Shown: positions 1 through 7,865, counted from the stretch's first letter. The stretch is DNA of 16,666 bases from Lachnospiraceae bacterium UBA3826 (GCA_002393095.1 DGII01000059.1:1-16666), one strand, 5' to 3'. Numbers and translations are program-made. Notes: generated from the letters alone by a model not told the origin.

Positions 1-68
1 TTACCACCTTCCATAACCGCTACACAACTGTTAGTAGTTCCTAAATCAATTCCTATAATCTTACTCAT
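1..68 (-). CDS. dnaK: Hsp70 chaperone DnaK, N-terminal 22 codons (gene runs off the window)
   Basis: The minus strand from 68 encodes [20 protein letters not shown] followed by GG, which is the unmistakable start of DnaK and includes the phosphate-1 loop (DLGTTNS) of the actin-like ATPase domain. DnaK is the ATP-driven Hsp70 chaperone that works with GrpE and DnaJ in the cytoplasm. A strong ribosome-binding site (AAAGGAGG) lies about 8 bases before the ATG. The gene is the third of the hrcA-grpE-dnaK operon, 59 bases after the grpE stop codon, and is presumably under the CIRCE promoter upstream of hrcA. Only the N-terminus is visible, so nothing can be said about the rest. Confidence 0.96.
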
Positions 69-127
69 ATCTATTTCCTCCTTTGGATGATTTGATCTTT
101 ATATTAAAGAATGGCTCCTCTTCCATT

Positions 128-772
128 CTATTTTGCAACTGCAACCATGCTGTGTCTTACAACACTGTCTCTGTATGTATAGCCCTTTTGAAGCTCCTTA
201 CATACAATGCCTTCTTCATATTCATCCGTCTCCTCCTGCATCACCGCATTGTGGAATTCCGGATTGAATTCGGTTCCTAATGCTTCTATAGGCTTGACTC
301 CCAGCTTGTCCAGTTCATCCGTAAGCTGCTTGTATATCAGGTTCATTCCCTCATATACCGGATCGTTCTTAGACTCATCGGATACGCCTGCAAGTCCTCT
401 CTCGAAATTATCAACCACCGGAAGAAGCTTCTCTATCACACTCTTTGCGCCCATCTCGAACATTGTAGACTTCTCTTTTTCGGTTCTCTTGCGGAAATTC
501 TCGAATTCCGCCATCTGCCTCTTAACTCTGTCTTCAAGCTCTTCATTCTTTTCTTTGAGTGCCTCAAGCTTCTTATCTGCCTTACGGTTCCTGCCCTTCT
601 CCTTGGGGTTTTCTTCCTTTCCCTCCTCTGAGGCGGTTCCGTCACCGGATTTCCCTTCCTTCGGGTCAACCGTATCTGCATCCTCCTTCACTTCGGCATT
701 TTCACCATTCTCAATCTGTTTACTTTTTTCTTCTTCCTTTTCTTCTGTGACTTCTTCGTTAAGTTCTGCCAT
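128..772 (-). CDS. grpE: GrpE nucleotide-exchange factor of the DnaK chaperone
   Basis: This 214-residue protein matches GrpE, the dimeric cofactor that releases ADP from DnaK. About 70 N-terminal residues are very rich in Glu, Lys and Asp and probably disordered. A long coiled-coil helix follows (EALKEKNEELEDRVKRQMAE) with the typical MAEFENFRKRTEKE segment, and then the C-terminal beta domain with the family's closing GYTYRDSVVRHSMVAVAK. The start is placed at the ATG at 772, because AAGGAG lies 6 bases before it. An in-frame TTG at 778 abuts that ribosome-binding site and is not credible. The gene begins 16 bases after hrcA and is followed by dnaK, the classical order in Bacillota. The acidic tail makes it somewhat longer than E. 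coli GrpE (197 aa). Confidence 0.96.
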   Translation of the reverse strand: MAELNEEVTEEKEEEKSKQIENGENAEVKEDADTVDPKEGKSGDGTASEEGKEENPKEKGRNRKADKKLEALKEKNEELEDRVKRQMAEFENFRKRTEKEKSTMFEMGAKSVIEKLLPVVDNFERGLAGVSDESKNDPVYEGMNLIYKQLTDELDKLGVKPIEALGTEFNPEFHNAVMQEETDEYEEGIVCKELQKGYTYRDSVVRHSMVAVAK

Positions 773-788
773 AGCCAACTCCTTGCTT

Positions 789-1814
789 TTACTTTTTATA
801 GATTGAATCCAACTGACGCATAACGTCCTTCAGATTGTCCACTACTTTCTCATAGTCCATTCTCTTCGGACCAATTATTCCTATCGTGCCCTTCATTCCC
901 TCTCCAAGATCATATGTCGCAGTCACGATACTGCAATCCTTCATGGTTGATACAGGAGATTCATTACCTATATATACCTTGATCCCTGTCTCTTCCGACT
1001 CAGCCAGAGTCTTCACCACCAGTTCATTAAGTGTGCGCTTCTCCTCAAAGGCTCCTATCAGTTCGCTGGCCGAGCTACTGTCCGCAAGCTCCGGGTACTT
1101 GAAGATATTGTTGGTGCCCGATGTATATATCTCAAGGTCATCATCATCATGTATAGTCTTCGCCACAGCGTCTATCACATCGCTGACTATATTCGAATGT
1201 ATCCCTGCCTGAGCCTTAAGCGAGGTAATAAGTCCAAGATTTATCTCCTCTACAGCCAGTCCCGTCAGATGAGTGTTAAGCAGGATGTTAAGCTTAAGCA
1301 CCGTCTCTTCGCTGATAGGCTCCGATACATCGAGTAATGTATTCTTGATCACATTGCCTTCAACAACTATCACGGCCAATAGCTGCATCTCATTCACCCT
1401 GGATAACTGTATAAGCTTAAGCTTGTTCTGATGAATGGAAGGAGCCGATACCATACTCGCATAATTGGTATTGGTCGCAAGCAGCTTCGCTGTCTGCTTA
1501 AGCAACTGGTCAAGCCTCTCTTCTTTCTCAAGGAGGTTCACCTTAAGCTCCTCTACCTCCTTGTCCTTCTCCTTCATCATCGTATCGACATACACTCTGT
1601 AGCCTAAGTCTGTCGGTATACGTCCGGCCGAGGTGTGAGGCTGGACTATATACTCCATCTCCTCAAGGTCCGCCATCTCATTACGGATCGTTGCTGAGCT
1701 TAAGTTGAGATCCGTATACTTGGATATCGTGCGGCTGCCCACCGGCTCGCCTGTCTCCAGATAGTTGCGGACTATAGCCTGCAAAATTTTCATCTTACGT
1801 TCGCTCAGTTCCAT
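789..1814 (-). CDS. hrcA: Heat-inducible transcription repressor HrcA
   Basis: The product is the repressor that binds CIRCE elements and shuts off class I heat-shock genes until GroEL becomes limiting. The N-terminal ~75 residues form a winged helix (SERKMKILQAIVRNYLETGE, then SSATIRNEMADLEEM) ending in the hallmark HTSAGRIPTDLGYRVYVD at about residues 60-77. The rest is the GAF-like dimerisation domain. At 341 aa the length is normal. The frame is open to a GTG at 1820, but GAGGG lies only 2 bases before that GTG and 8 bases before the ATG at 1814, so the ATG is preferred. It is the first gene of the hrcA-grpE-dnaK operon, and the CIRCE site in its leader implies autoregulation. Confidence 0.96.
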   Translation of the reverse strand: MELSERKMKILQAIVRNYLETGEPVGSRTISKYTDLNLSSATIRNEMADLEEMEYIVQPHTSAGRIPTDLGYRVYVDTMMKEKDKEVEELKVNLLEKEERLDQLLKQTAKLLATNTNYASMVSAPSIHQNKLKLIQLSRVNEMQLLAVIVVEGNVIKNTLLDVSEPISEETVLKLNILLNTHLTGLAVEEINLGLITSLKAQAGIHSNIVSDVIDAVAKTIHDDDDLEIYTSGTNNIFKYPELADSSSASELIGAFEEKRTLNELVVKTLAESEETGIKVYIGNESPVSTMKDCSIVTATYDLGEGMKGTIGIIGPKRMDYEKVVDNLKDVMRQLDSIYKK

Positions 1815-1838
1815 GCTCACATCCCTCTTCCGTATCTG

Positions 1839-1865
1839 TTAGCACTCAAATCTATCGAGTGCTAA
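1839..1865. promoter_or_regulatory. CIRCE operator (HrcA-binding inverted repeat)
   Basis: The site is TTAGCACTC, nine bases, then GAGTGCTAA, identical to the CIRCE consensus in both arms. It lies between the promoter at 1881-1909 and the hrcA start at 1814, so it is within the transcribed leader, the usual position. Bound HrcA would repress the whole operon. Confidence 0.97.
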
Positions 1866-1880
1866 CATCCTCTGAAACAT

Positions 1881-1909
1881 AAGATACACCCCTTACAGTT
1901 AAGTGTCAA
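1881..1909 (-). promoter_or_regulatory. Sigma-A promoter of the hrcA-grpE-dnaK operon
   Basis: Read on the minus strand, TTGACA (1904-1909) is a perfect -35 box and TATCTT (1881-1886) is a 4/6 -10 box, with a 17-base spacer. The predicted start of transcription is just upstream of the CIRCE element. Confidence 0.82.
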
Positions 1910-1935
1910 CACCTTAATTATAAATAATTTATAAA

Positions 1936-1968
1936 GCAAAAAGGACCACCTCGTATGAGGTAGTCCTT
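1936..1968 (-). terminator. Rho-independent terminator of the DUF6465-type gene
   Basis: On the minus strand, GGACTACCTC and GAGGTGGTCC form a 10-bp stem (one U-G pair) closed by a 4-base loop and followed by TTTTTGC. It begins about 30 bases after the stop codon of the gene at 1999-2514 and insulates the heat-shock operon from it. The stem is flanked by AAGG and CCTT, which extend it. Confidence 0.85.
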
Positions 1969-1998
1969 ATATATCTCCCGATATGAACGATAAAACGA

Positions 1999-2514
1999 TC
2001 AGAAATCAAGATACATATCAAACGAATCGTTGATCTCGCCGTTCACAACGCTGTAGACCTTCTTCTCGGCGATATTAACATATATATCAATACTCTTGAC
2101 ATCAGCGCTCTTGAGACCGAGATCATACTTGCAACGATCCTTGGCTGTCTTAAGATACTGCTTCATAAGAGCCTCGGCTGATACGTTCTTACCCTCATCA
2201 AGTGAGAATACAGCGCTTGTCTTAAGAACAGTCTTCTTAGCTGTTGCCTTCTTGGCTGTAGTCTTCTTGGCCGTTGTCTTCTTAGCTGCGGGCTTAGCTG
2301 CTGTCTTCTTGGCTGCAGGCTTCTTGGCTGCGGGCTTAGCTGCCGTCTTCTTAGCTGCGGGCTTCTTAGCTGTTGCCTTAGCTGCAGGCTTAGCTGCTGT
2401 CTTTGTCTCCGTCTCCTTGATGTCAGTCTTAAGTGCATCTGCCTTAACTGTTGCTGTTGCTTTAACAGGTGCTACATCCTTCTTAAGTGTAGCTGTAACT
2501 TTTTCGATTGCCAT
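1999..2514 (-). CDS. Lysine/alanine-rich histone H1-like protein with C-terminal DUF6465-type domain
   Basis: The 171-residue product has three parts: an N-terminal 38 residues rich in Thr, Lys and Ala; a low-complexity stretch at about 39-98 built from AAKKPAAKKTAAKP-type units; and a compact C-terminal domain at about 99-171 ending in SFDMYLDF. The middle part resembles the basic tails of histone H1 and of bacterial H1-like proteins, which bind DNA without sequence specificity. The C-terminal domain is what I recall as DUF6465, found in Lachnospiraceae; its function is not known to me. The ATG at 2514 is chosen because GGGAGAG precedes it; the open frame 11 codons upstream lacks a ribosome site. 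The gene is monocistronic, with its own promoter (2593-2621) and terminator (1936-1968). A nucleoid or RNA-binding role is inference. Confidence 0.82.
   Translation of the reverse strand: MAIEKVTATLKKDVAPVKATATVKADALKTDIKETETKTAAKPAAKATAKKPAAKKTAAKPAAKKPAAKKTAAKPAAKKTTAKKTTAKKATAKKTVLKTSAVFSLDEGKNVSAEALMKQYLKTAKDRCKYDLGLKSADVKSIDIYVNIAEKKVYSVVNGEINDSFDMYLDF
2221..2400 (-). repeat. In-frame low-complexity repeats encoding Ala-Lys-Pro units
   Basis: Degenerate units of 9-15 bases, such as gctgcgggcttcttagct on the plus strand, recur through the middle of the DUF6465-type gene. They encode the AAKKPAAKK and TAKK modules. Copy number in such tracts often varies between strains by slippage. Confidence 0.8.
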
Positions 2515-2592
2515 TTTGTCTCTCCCTTCTCCATAACACAAATACAATCTATTACTACTGTATATAGCTTTTATATACGTCCTCGTAAGTTG

Positions 2593-2621
2593 AGTCTATT
2601 ACTTTTTGTTGTATGTGTCAA
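2593..2621 (-). promoter_or_regulatory. Sigma-A promoter of the DUF6465-type gene
   Basis: Read on the minus strand, TTGACA (2616-2621) is a consensus -35 box and TAGACT (2593-2598) a 4/6 -10 box, with a 17-base spacer. The predicted leader is about 70 bases, down to the ATG at 2514. Confidence 0.7.
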
Positions 2622-2667
2622 TAGTACTGATACAAATTTATCGCATTTATGGTGTGTTTTTTTGTTC

Positions 2668-2705
2668 ATTTTGTATATATGACACCTGTGTCATATATAC
2701 AAAAT
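2668..2705. repeat. 38-bp perfect palindrome between the aminotransferase and DUF6465-type genes
   Basis: Two 18-base arms, attttgtatatatgacac and its exact reverse complement, flank a central CT. The core is TGACAC-CT-GTGTCA. The palindrome begins 13 bases after the aminotransferase stop codon and ends 47 bp upstream of the -35 box at 2616-2621. No T-run follows it in either orientation (the T-run at 2657-2663 lies on the wrong side), so it is not a normal intrinsic terminator. A large operator or a structured 3' end are the two readings. Confidence 0.85.
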
Positions 2706-2718
2706 CTCCATACTGCTA

Positions 2719-3903
2719 TCAGTAATTTTCTTTCACAAATCTTCTTAAAGCCTCTAAAGATCTGAGGACTTTCTCTGTACTTATACAGTATGCAAGTCTG
2801 AAATATCCGGGACATGCGAAGGAATCCGCGGGCACACCGATGAAGTCATATTCCTTGGCTTTATTACAGAATGCCACCGCATCAGCTTCAAGAGCCTTAG
2901 GGAAGATATAGAAGGTTCCTCCCGGCTTCACCACTTCAAATCCAAGACTGACAAGCTCGTCATAAAGAATATTCATATTCTTCTCATATACGGATATGTC
3001 CGCAGTGATATCAAGGTTCTCCGACACCGCCCACTGTATTATGGCCGAAGGACAGTTATGTCCTATACCCCTGGAAATCTGTCCGCACATCACTATCATC
3101 TTCTCAGCCTCCGGGCATGCCGGATTGACCGCCAGATATCCTATTCTGTCTCCGGGAACCGATAATGACTTTGAGAAGGAATAACAGGTAATGGTCGCAT
3201 CATAGTACTTTGCAATGTAAGGAGCATCCACATCCTTAAAGACTATCTCACGATACGGTTCATCAGAGATCAGATATATGATGTGTCCGTATTCCCTGCT
3301 CTTATCCGTAAGGATTCCTGCAAGCTTTTTAATTGTCTGTGTCGAATATACGATGCCCGATGGATTGTTGGGTGTATTAACAAGCACAGCCATCGTCTTC
3401 TCATTTATCATCTCCTCAAAGGCTTCGAAGTTGATCTGGAAATCCTGTGTATTGGGAGGCACTACCTTAAGCACTGCCCCACTGTGATTCACATACGGAC
3501 CGTATTCAGGAAAATAAGGAGCGAAGGTGAGTATCTCATCTCCGGGAACCGTAACAAGTCTGACTGCGTGAGCTATGGCTCCCGCAGCTCCGCTCGTCAT
3601 GAAGATATGATCAAGGGAATATTCCATGTTGAAGCGTCTGTTTAACGACTTGGCCACAGCGTCCCTTACCTCTCTTATGCCGAGGCTTTGGCTGTATCCG
3701 TGCAGATCCATGGCAGACTTCTCACCTATAAGTCTTATAATGCTGTCATTATAGCTTTTCGGAACCGGAACCGAAGGATTGCCCAGAGTATAATCGAAGA
3801 CATTCTCATATCCTATCTCCTTGCCTCTTGCAACTGCATATTCCGAAAGCTCTCTTATGACAGATTTTTTATTAAGCATATCAACATATTTTTGTGCAAG
3901 CAT
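2719..3903 (-). CDS. Pyridoxal-phosphate-dependent class I/II aminotransferase
   Basis: This 394-residue protein shows the fold-type I aminotransferase motifs in order: GYSQSLGIREVRDAVA near 69-84; NTPNNPSG at 176-183, whose Asn contacts the cofactor ring; ISDEPYREI with Asp214, which bonds the pyridine nitrogen; SFSKSLSVPGDRIGY with Lys245 as the Schiff-base lysine; and YFRLAY with Arg369 for the substrate carboxylate. It resembles aspartate or aromatic aminotransferases of the AspB type, but the substrate cannot be read from sequence. The start has AGGAGAG six bases upstream. It lies 36 bases after cobS and is probably co-transcribed with it. CobD, the decarboxylase of cobamide synthesis, belongs to the same superfamily, but this protein lacks the CobD-type HGGN start and is longer, so an ordinary aminotransferase is preferred. 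Confidence 0.92.
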   Translation of the reverse strand: MLAQKYVDMLNKKSVIRELSEYAVARGKEIGYENVFDYTLGNPSVPVPKSYNDSIIRLIGEKSAMDLHGYSQSLGIREVRDAVAKSLNRRFNMEYSLDHIFMTSGAAGAIAHAVRLVTVPGDEILTFAPYFPEYGPYVNHSGAVLKVVPPNTQDFQINFEAFEEMINEKTMAVLVNTPNNPSGIVYSTQTIKKLAGILTDKSREYGHIIYLISDEPYREIVFKDVDAPYIAKYYDATITCYSFSKSLSVPGDRIGYLAVNPACPEAEKMIVMCGQISRGIGHNCPSAIIQWAVSENLDITADISVYEKNMNILYDELVSLGFEVVKPGGTFYIFPKALEADAVAFCNKAKEYDFIGVPADSFACPGYFRLAYCISTEKVLRSLEALRRFVKENY

Positions 3904-3939
3904 TTGTCTCTCCTGTTAATGCAATAATCTTACTTCAGC

Positions 3940-4740
3940 CTATATGGGACTTTTGAAAGCAGCCAGTGCCGCTATAGGAATGATCACCTCGCAGAGTACA
4001 ACGAAGAAGCCTCCGCTTTCCTCCGTGATACCACCGAAATTCTTATATGACATTATTATATAATATACAAATACAGCCGCAGCCCCTATAAGGCAGGCTA
4101 TTGCAACCGCCGGTCTCGGAACGCTGAAGGTTCCGACTATCTTAAGCATCAAGAGGGCACTTACAACTATATATACAGCATTGATAAGTATCTGTATCCA
4201 CTTGGCTACAGCGCTGTCCGGAACATAGTATACTATCTTGGAATTGTCCGAGGGCGCATGCTTAAATAAGAGCACCGAGATACTATAAAGCGCTCTTGAT
4301 ATCACATATCCGAAGGCTATGACGAATATACCGTCTATCGGCATCTCACTCCATATACCCACCGATATAAGGAAGGTACATACGCACATGATGATAGCGG
4401 AATATCCTCCATGAGAATCTTTATGCAGGATGTCAAGCTTCTCAGCTCTGGACTTGTGTGAACTGAGTGCGTCAGTCGTCCTGAAGAATCCGTCAAGATG
4501 CGCACCTGCTGACAGTATCGTGGGAACCACCGCTCCGACAACCGCCGGCAGAACCGGATAATCGCACATGTACGGATACAATACCGCCCATCTGTTGATG
4601 ATCACACATATGATAACTCCTATTAATGGTATAAAGACAAGTATTGAAGAACAATTCTCCTTATTCCTCTCAAGCTTGGACTTGGGGCTCATTGAATAGC
4701 CCGAAAACGCCATTATAAAACTTCTGCATATACTCTTCAT
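3940..4740 (-). CDS. cobS: CobS-like adenosylcobinamide-GDP ribazoletransferase, with altered active-site motifs
   Basis: The 266-residue membrane protein matches CobS, which joins adenosylcobinamide-GDP and alpha-ribazole in the last steps of cobamide assembly at the membrane. Visible family features are the N-terminal SFIMAFSGYS segment, several hydrophobic helices, and AHLDGFFRTTDALSSH followed by EKLDILHKDSHGGYSAI. The family signature is usually HLDGxxDTxDAL; here the second acidic residue is Arg. The following motif, usually ILKDxHxGAF, reads ILHKDSHGGYS and is offset by one residue. No other cobamide gene is in the window, which is unusual because cobS usually sits with cobU, cobC or cobT. 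AGGAGG lies 12 bases before the ATG. It is 52 bases after the DUF3048 gene. The family call is safe; activity is uncertain. Confidence 0.85.
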   Translation of the reverse strand: MKSICRSFIMAFSGYSMSPKSKLERNKENCSSILVFIPLIGVIICVIINRWAVLYPYMCDYPVLPAVVGAVVPTILSAGAHLDGFFRTTDALSSHKSRAEKLDILHKDSHGGYSAIIMCVCTFLISVGIWSEMPIDGIFVIAFGYVISRALYSISVLLFKHAPSDNSKIVYYVPDSAVAKWIQILINAVYIVVSALLMLKIVGTFSVPRPAVAIACLIGAAAVFVYYIIMSYKNFGGITEESGGFFVVLCEVIIPIAALAAFKSPI

Positions 4741-4792
4741 ACCGAATTATGACCTCCTTGATCCGGTTATCTGTACGTCATTTCTGTCTCTG

Positions 4793-6046
4793 TCACTCTA
4801 TCACAACATCATCGGCATAATCATTCCATATGGTACAAATCCATGTCTTACCGCAATTGATGACTATCTCATTGCCGTCTTTATCATAATACTTGGCAGG
4901 TTCAAAAAGGTCCTTCCTTGACCATGTACCGTCTATCTCCTTGCCCGCCGTGAACACCTTGCATATATCGTTACTTCCGCCCATTGCTCCGAAACCGAGA
5001 TAATCGTGGCTGTCTCTTACGATACCATCCACATACTGGAAGATCACATTATCATACTTAAGCTGTTCTCCGGTCTCTAAGTCTATATGCTTATCACCGT
5101 ACTGGAACCTGTAATACTTGCCATCCTCAGGGTTATACTCGAATCTTGCTCCCACCTTAGAGAAGCCGTTGGCTGCATCACCCGTCTTACCTCCGGGATA
5201 AAGCACCGATGCATCCGGCATATCATCATAGGTGACTCTCTCCGAGAGCTCAGGATATGCGAATTTCTGTACGAAGCCTGTCCTTAATGTGGTTCTGTAT
5301 CCGAATTTATCCCTGTCCTCTATCAATCCCTCATTGTCTATGTATACATTATGAGGAGCCTTCCTCTCAGAGCTCCTGTAGAAAGCGTTGGTAGCGGGGT
5401 TATCTATACCGGATACGGCACCGGATATATTGTCCACCGCATCGGAATTAAGCAGATCTCCCACATAGGTCGTAGCCTGCCCGAAATGTGCATATATCGC
5501 ATCGAACTCAAGCGCATAATATACAAAATAATCCCTGCTCGAACGTATCGATCCTATCTTGGGTATCTCTTCATACTTCTCAAATATCCCCATAAGCCTG
5601 GTGATACGTCCCTCTACCGGACATTCGTATACTATTGAAGCCTGCCCGATACCCGACTGCGGACATCCGGCCTTGATATTATTAAGCATTACCGCAAGTG
5701 GTCTGTGATCGAGCCAGTTATATGTGATCTCTTCTCCTGTGAAAAGAGAGCGGAACTTCTCTTCTTCAGACTCCGCATCACCGCTTTCCTCGCTCTGTGG
5801 CTGCTCGTCACTGCTAAAGCTCTGCTCCGTATCAGTCGTTCCCTCGTCAGACACACTCACATCCGTCTGTTCATCCGTCTGCGTCTCCATCTCCTGTAAG
5901 TCCGCCTGCACTCCGGATGTGGGAAACATATCGGCAAAGGTACAGCCTGATAGCAACAGTGCCGATATTGCCAATATACCTATGGCTATTCTGTTATATA
6001 CTCTGTATAAACGTATCTTTCTCACGCTATTCTCCGTATTATCCAT
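4793..6046 (-). CDS. yerB: DUF3048 (YerB-like) secreted lipoprotein
   Basis: The 417-residue product begins with a basic segment, a hydrophobic helix (IAIGILAISALL) and the lipobox LLSGC with Cys at about residue 35, so it should be a lipoprotein anchored outside the membrane. A Glu/Ser/Gln-rich linker follows (about 40-98). The DUF3048 domain then starts near RPLAVMLNNIKAGCPQSGIG and includes VYECPVEGRITRLMGIFE and IGSIRSSRDYFVYYA. The C-terminal part, ending TWICTIWNDYADDVVIE, matches the second DUF3048 domain. B. subtilis YerB is the best-known relative; its biochemical role is not established. The ATG at 6046 is chosen because AGGGGA lies just upstream; the frame extends to a GTG at 6064. 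It is the second gene of the minus-strand run, 121 bases after the flippase, and may have its own promoter. Confidence 0.9.
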   Translation of the reverse strand: MDNTENSVRKIRLYRVYNRIAIGILAISALLLSGCTFADMFPTSGVQADLQEMETQTDEQTDVSVSDEGTTDTEQSFSSDEQPQSEESGDAESEEEKFRSLFTGEEITYNWLDHRPLAVMLNNIKAGCPQSGIGQASIVYECPVEGRITRLMGIFEKYEEIPKIGSIRSSRDYFVYYALEFDAIYAHFGQATTYVGDLLNSDAVDNISGAVSGIDNPATNAFYRSSERKAPHNVYIDNEGLIEDRDKFGYRTTLRTGFVQKFAYPELSERVTYDDMPDASVLYPGGKTGDAANGFSKVGARFEYNPEDGKYYRFQYGDKHIDLETGEQLKYDNVIFQYVDGIVRDSHDYLGFGAMGGSNDICKVFTAGKEIDGTWSRKDLFEPAKYYDKDGNEIVINCGKTWICTIWNDYADDVVIE

Positions 6047-6086
6047 CTGTCCCCTTTCCCTCACACGTACATGTAATTCTACAACT

Positions 6087-6115
6087 ATTATATGAAAAAA
6101 TCCACTTTTTTCTTA
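6087..6115 (-). promoter_or_regulatory. Possible promoter of the DUF3048-cobS-aminotransferase genes
   Basis: A perfect -10 box TATAAT (6087-6092, minus strand) lies 40 bases upstream of the DUF3048 start. At a 17-base distance the -35 box is poor (TAAGAA, 6110-6115). The 121-base gap after the flippase gene has room for a promoter, and no terminator hairpin is visible in it. Confidence 0.4.
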
Positions 6116-6167
6116 TTTAATAATGCAGATTTAAGATAATATTAAGTATATTCGGTGCTATTCATCC

Positions 6168-7859
6168 TTATCTCAAAAGCTTAAGCTTCTTAAGCATAAC
6201 GCTTATGGTCCTGCCCTTAGGCATCATCTTAAGCTCCTCTTCCGTTATTATGCCAAGTCTGATCGTCATCATGGCATAGGTAAGCACTGCCAGGGTAATG
6301 CTTACGATCAGGCGGATCAGGTTGGGTACGCCGCCTATGGCCATATCCGGATCATTGGCTTTATTCCTGATAAAGTCACTTATGATGCGATTGCTTCCCG
6401 CCGCTGCTATATACATGACAGCAGAGGCAGCTATAGGCAGAAGGAAGGTTCTTACGTACTCCTGCCTGTATCCGAGTATCCTTCTTATGGAGACCATATT
6501 GAGTATACATATGAGCAGCGTATTGATTATCATGGAGGCGCACAGAGCATAGAGATCAAGCTCGGTTCTTCTAAGCATAAGCACCAGTATGAGCGACTGT
6601 ATAAGAAGGGAAAGCCCCGCATTGACGACCGGTACATGCACGTTGCCCGTGCCCTGAAGTATGGCATTGCATAATGTTGACAGGCACGAAAATATCACGG
6701 TTATACTAAGCACCATGATAAGATACGATACGATCTTATATGTGGCACGTTGCGGATACAAAAGCATTATCACAGGCTCCGCTACGGCCAGAAGGCCAAA
6801 AGCCGACGGGATAGCGATAAGCATTGTTACTCTTATGGCAAAGGCTATCTTATTCCTCTCCTCCTCATATTCTCCCCTTTCATGAGAATGCGCCACCGAT
6901 GGTATTATAGCCGAAGACATTGCCGTGGCTATGGCTATGGGTATATTGATTATCTGCATGGCCTTGCCGGAATACAGACCGAAGTTGGTAGTGGCCATAG
7001 CCTCGCTGTAGCCCTTGTATTCCATAACAATGTGCTGATATATCTTAAGATTGACCGGTGTGACGGAATTATATATGCAGGTGCTTAAGATAACCGGTGT
7101 GACCATACCGAAGATGCTCAAGGTCACCTTAAGAGGTGACAGCAGTCTCTCATCAGGCATAGGGTCATCCGCAACCCTGCTCATGGCATCCGGTCTGTTG
7201 ACCATATAGACTATGATCATGAATATGAGCGCCGCCAATATCCCCGCTCCCGTACCGATGGCACTTCCTCTGGCTCCGCCTATGGCTATGGCAGTCTCAC
7301 TTCCCCCACTTAATGCCCTTACGAAGATAAAAGCCGCACCTATACTCACCGAAGCATTGATTATCTGCTCTATTATCTGGGATACGGATGTATACACCAT
7401 CGTATGATGTGCCTGAAAGAATCCTCTTAAAGTCCCTAACAGACCCGACAGAAGGATGGTCGGAGCGAACACCTTAAGAACCTGCGCGGAGCTGGCACCT
7501 ACAAGCTTATCCGCGAAATTATAGCAGATGGCACTTCCTATTCCTCCAAGCACTAAAACGTATATTATGGAGCCTATGAAAAGCCTCCTAGCATTACGAT
7601 ATTCTCCGAGGGAAAGCCTCGCAGCTATGACCTTGGACATGGCGATCGGAATGCTGTAGGATGAGAGAAAAAGAATTATCATATAGATGTTGTAGGCGGT
7701 ATTGTAATAGCCATTGCCTTCATCACCTATAATAGCTACTAAGGGACTTCTGTACAGAATCCCGATTATATGCACTATTATGCCTGCCGCAGCCAGTATT
7801 CCTGCCTGAAATACGAAGTTATTCGGTTTTTCCGTAAGAGTTCTTTTTCTTCTGACCAT
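6168..7859 (-). CDS. MurJ/SpoVB-family polysaccharide or lipid II flippase
   Basis: The 563-residue protein is hydrophobic throughout, with about 14 predicted membrane helices, and matches the MVF/MOP-superfamily flippases of the SpoVB/MurJ group. Family-typical stretches are the N-terminal GIIVHIIGILYRSPLVAIIG, GNGYYNTAYNIY near residue 50, and LLGTLRGFFQAHHTMVYTSVSQ with IEQIINA near 140-170. Such proteins flip undecaprenyl-linked sugar precursors across the membrane; SpoVB acts in spore cortex synthesis. Whether the cargo here is lipid II or another glycolipid cannot be decided. No ribosome-binding site precedes the ATG. A consensus-like promoter ends only six bases before it, so a leaderless mRNA is predicted. 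It diverges from yjfB. The C-terminus ends in a basic VMLKKLKLLR. Confidence 0.9.
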   Translation of the reverse strand: MVRRKRTLTEKPNNFVFQAGILAAAGIIVHIIGILYRSPLVAIIGDEGNGYYNTAYNIYMIILFLSSYSIPIAMSKVIAARLSLGEYRNARRLFIGSIIYVLVLGGIGSAICYNFADKLVGASSAQVLKVFAPTILLSGLLGTLRGFFQAHHTMVYTSVSQIIEQIINASVSIGAAFIFVRALSGGSETAIAIGGARGSAIGTGAGILAALIFMIIVYMVNRPDAMSRVADDPMPDERLLSPLKVTLSIFGMVTPVILSTCIYNSVTPVNLKIYQHIVMEYKGYSEAMATTNFGLYSGKAMQIINIPIAIATAMSSAIIPSVAHSHERGEYEEERNKIAFAIRVTMLIAIPSAFGLLAVAEPVIMLLYPQRATYKIVSYLIMVLSITVIFSCLSTLCNAILQGTGNVHVPVVNAGLSLLIQSLILVLMLRRTELDLYALCASMIINTLLICILNMVSIRRILGYRQEYVRTFLLPIAASAVMYIAAAGSNRIISDFIRNKANDPDMAIGGVPNLIRLIVSITLAVLTYAMMTIRLGIITEEELKMMPKGRTISVMLKKLKLLR

Positions 7860-7865
7860 GTGCCT

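Noticed and set aside
207..806. 199-codon plus-strand open frame opposite grpE
   Set aside because: It is Ser/Leu/Phe-rich low complexity that mirrors the Glu/Lys-rich grpE tail on the other strand, and grpE is certain.
2221..2400. Short repeats that could be taken for a CRISPR array
   Set aside because: The units are degenerate, in frame and without unique spacers; they encode protein repeats.
2096..2536. 146-codon plus-strand frame with AAGLAAVFLAAG repeats
   Set aside because: It is the antisense shadow of the Ala/Lys repeats of the DUF6465-type gene, which has the promoter, ribosome site and terminator.
2719..3903. The aminotransferase as CobD of cobamide synthesis, given the adjacent cobS
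   Set aside because: It is longer than CobD, lacks the HGGN-type start, and has the full motif set of ordinary class I aminotransferases.
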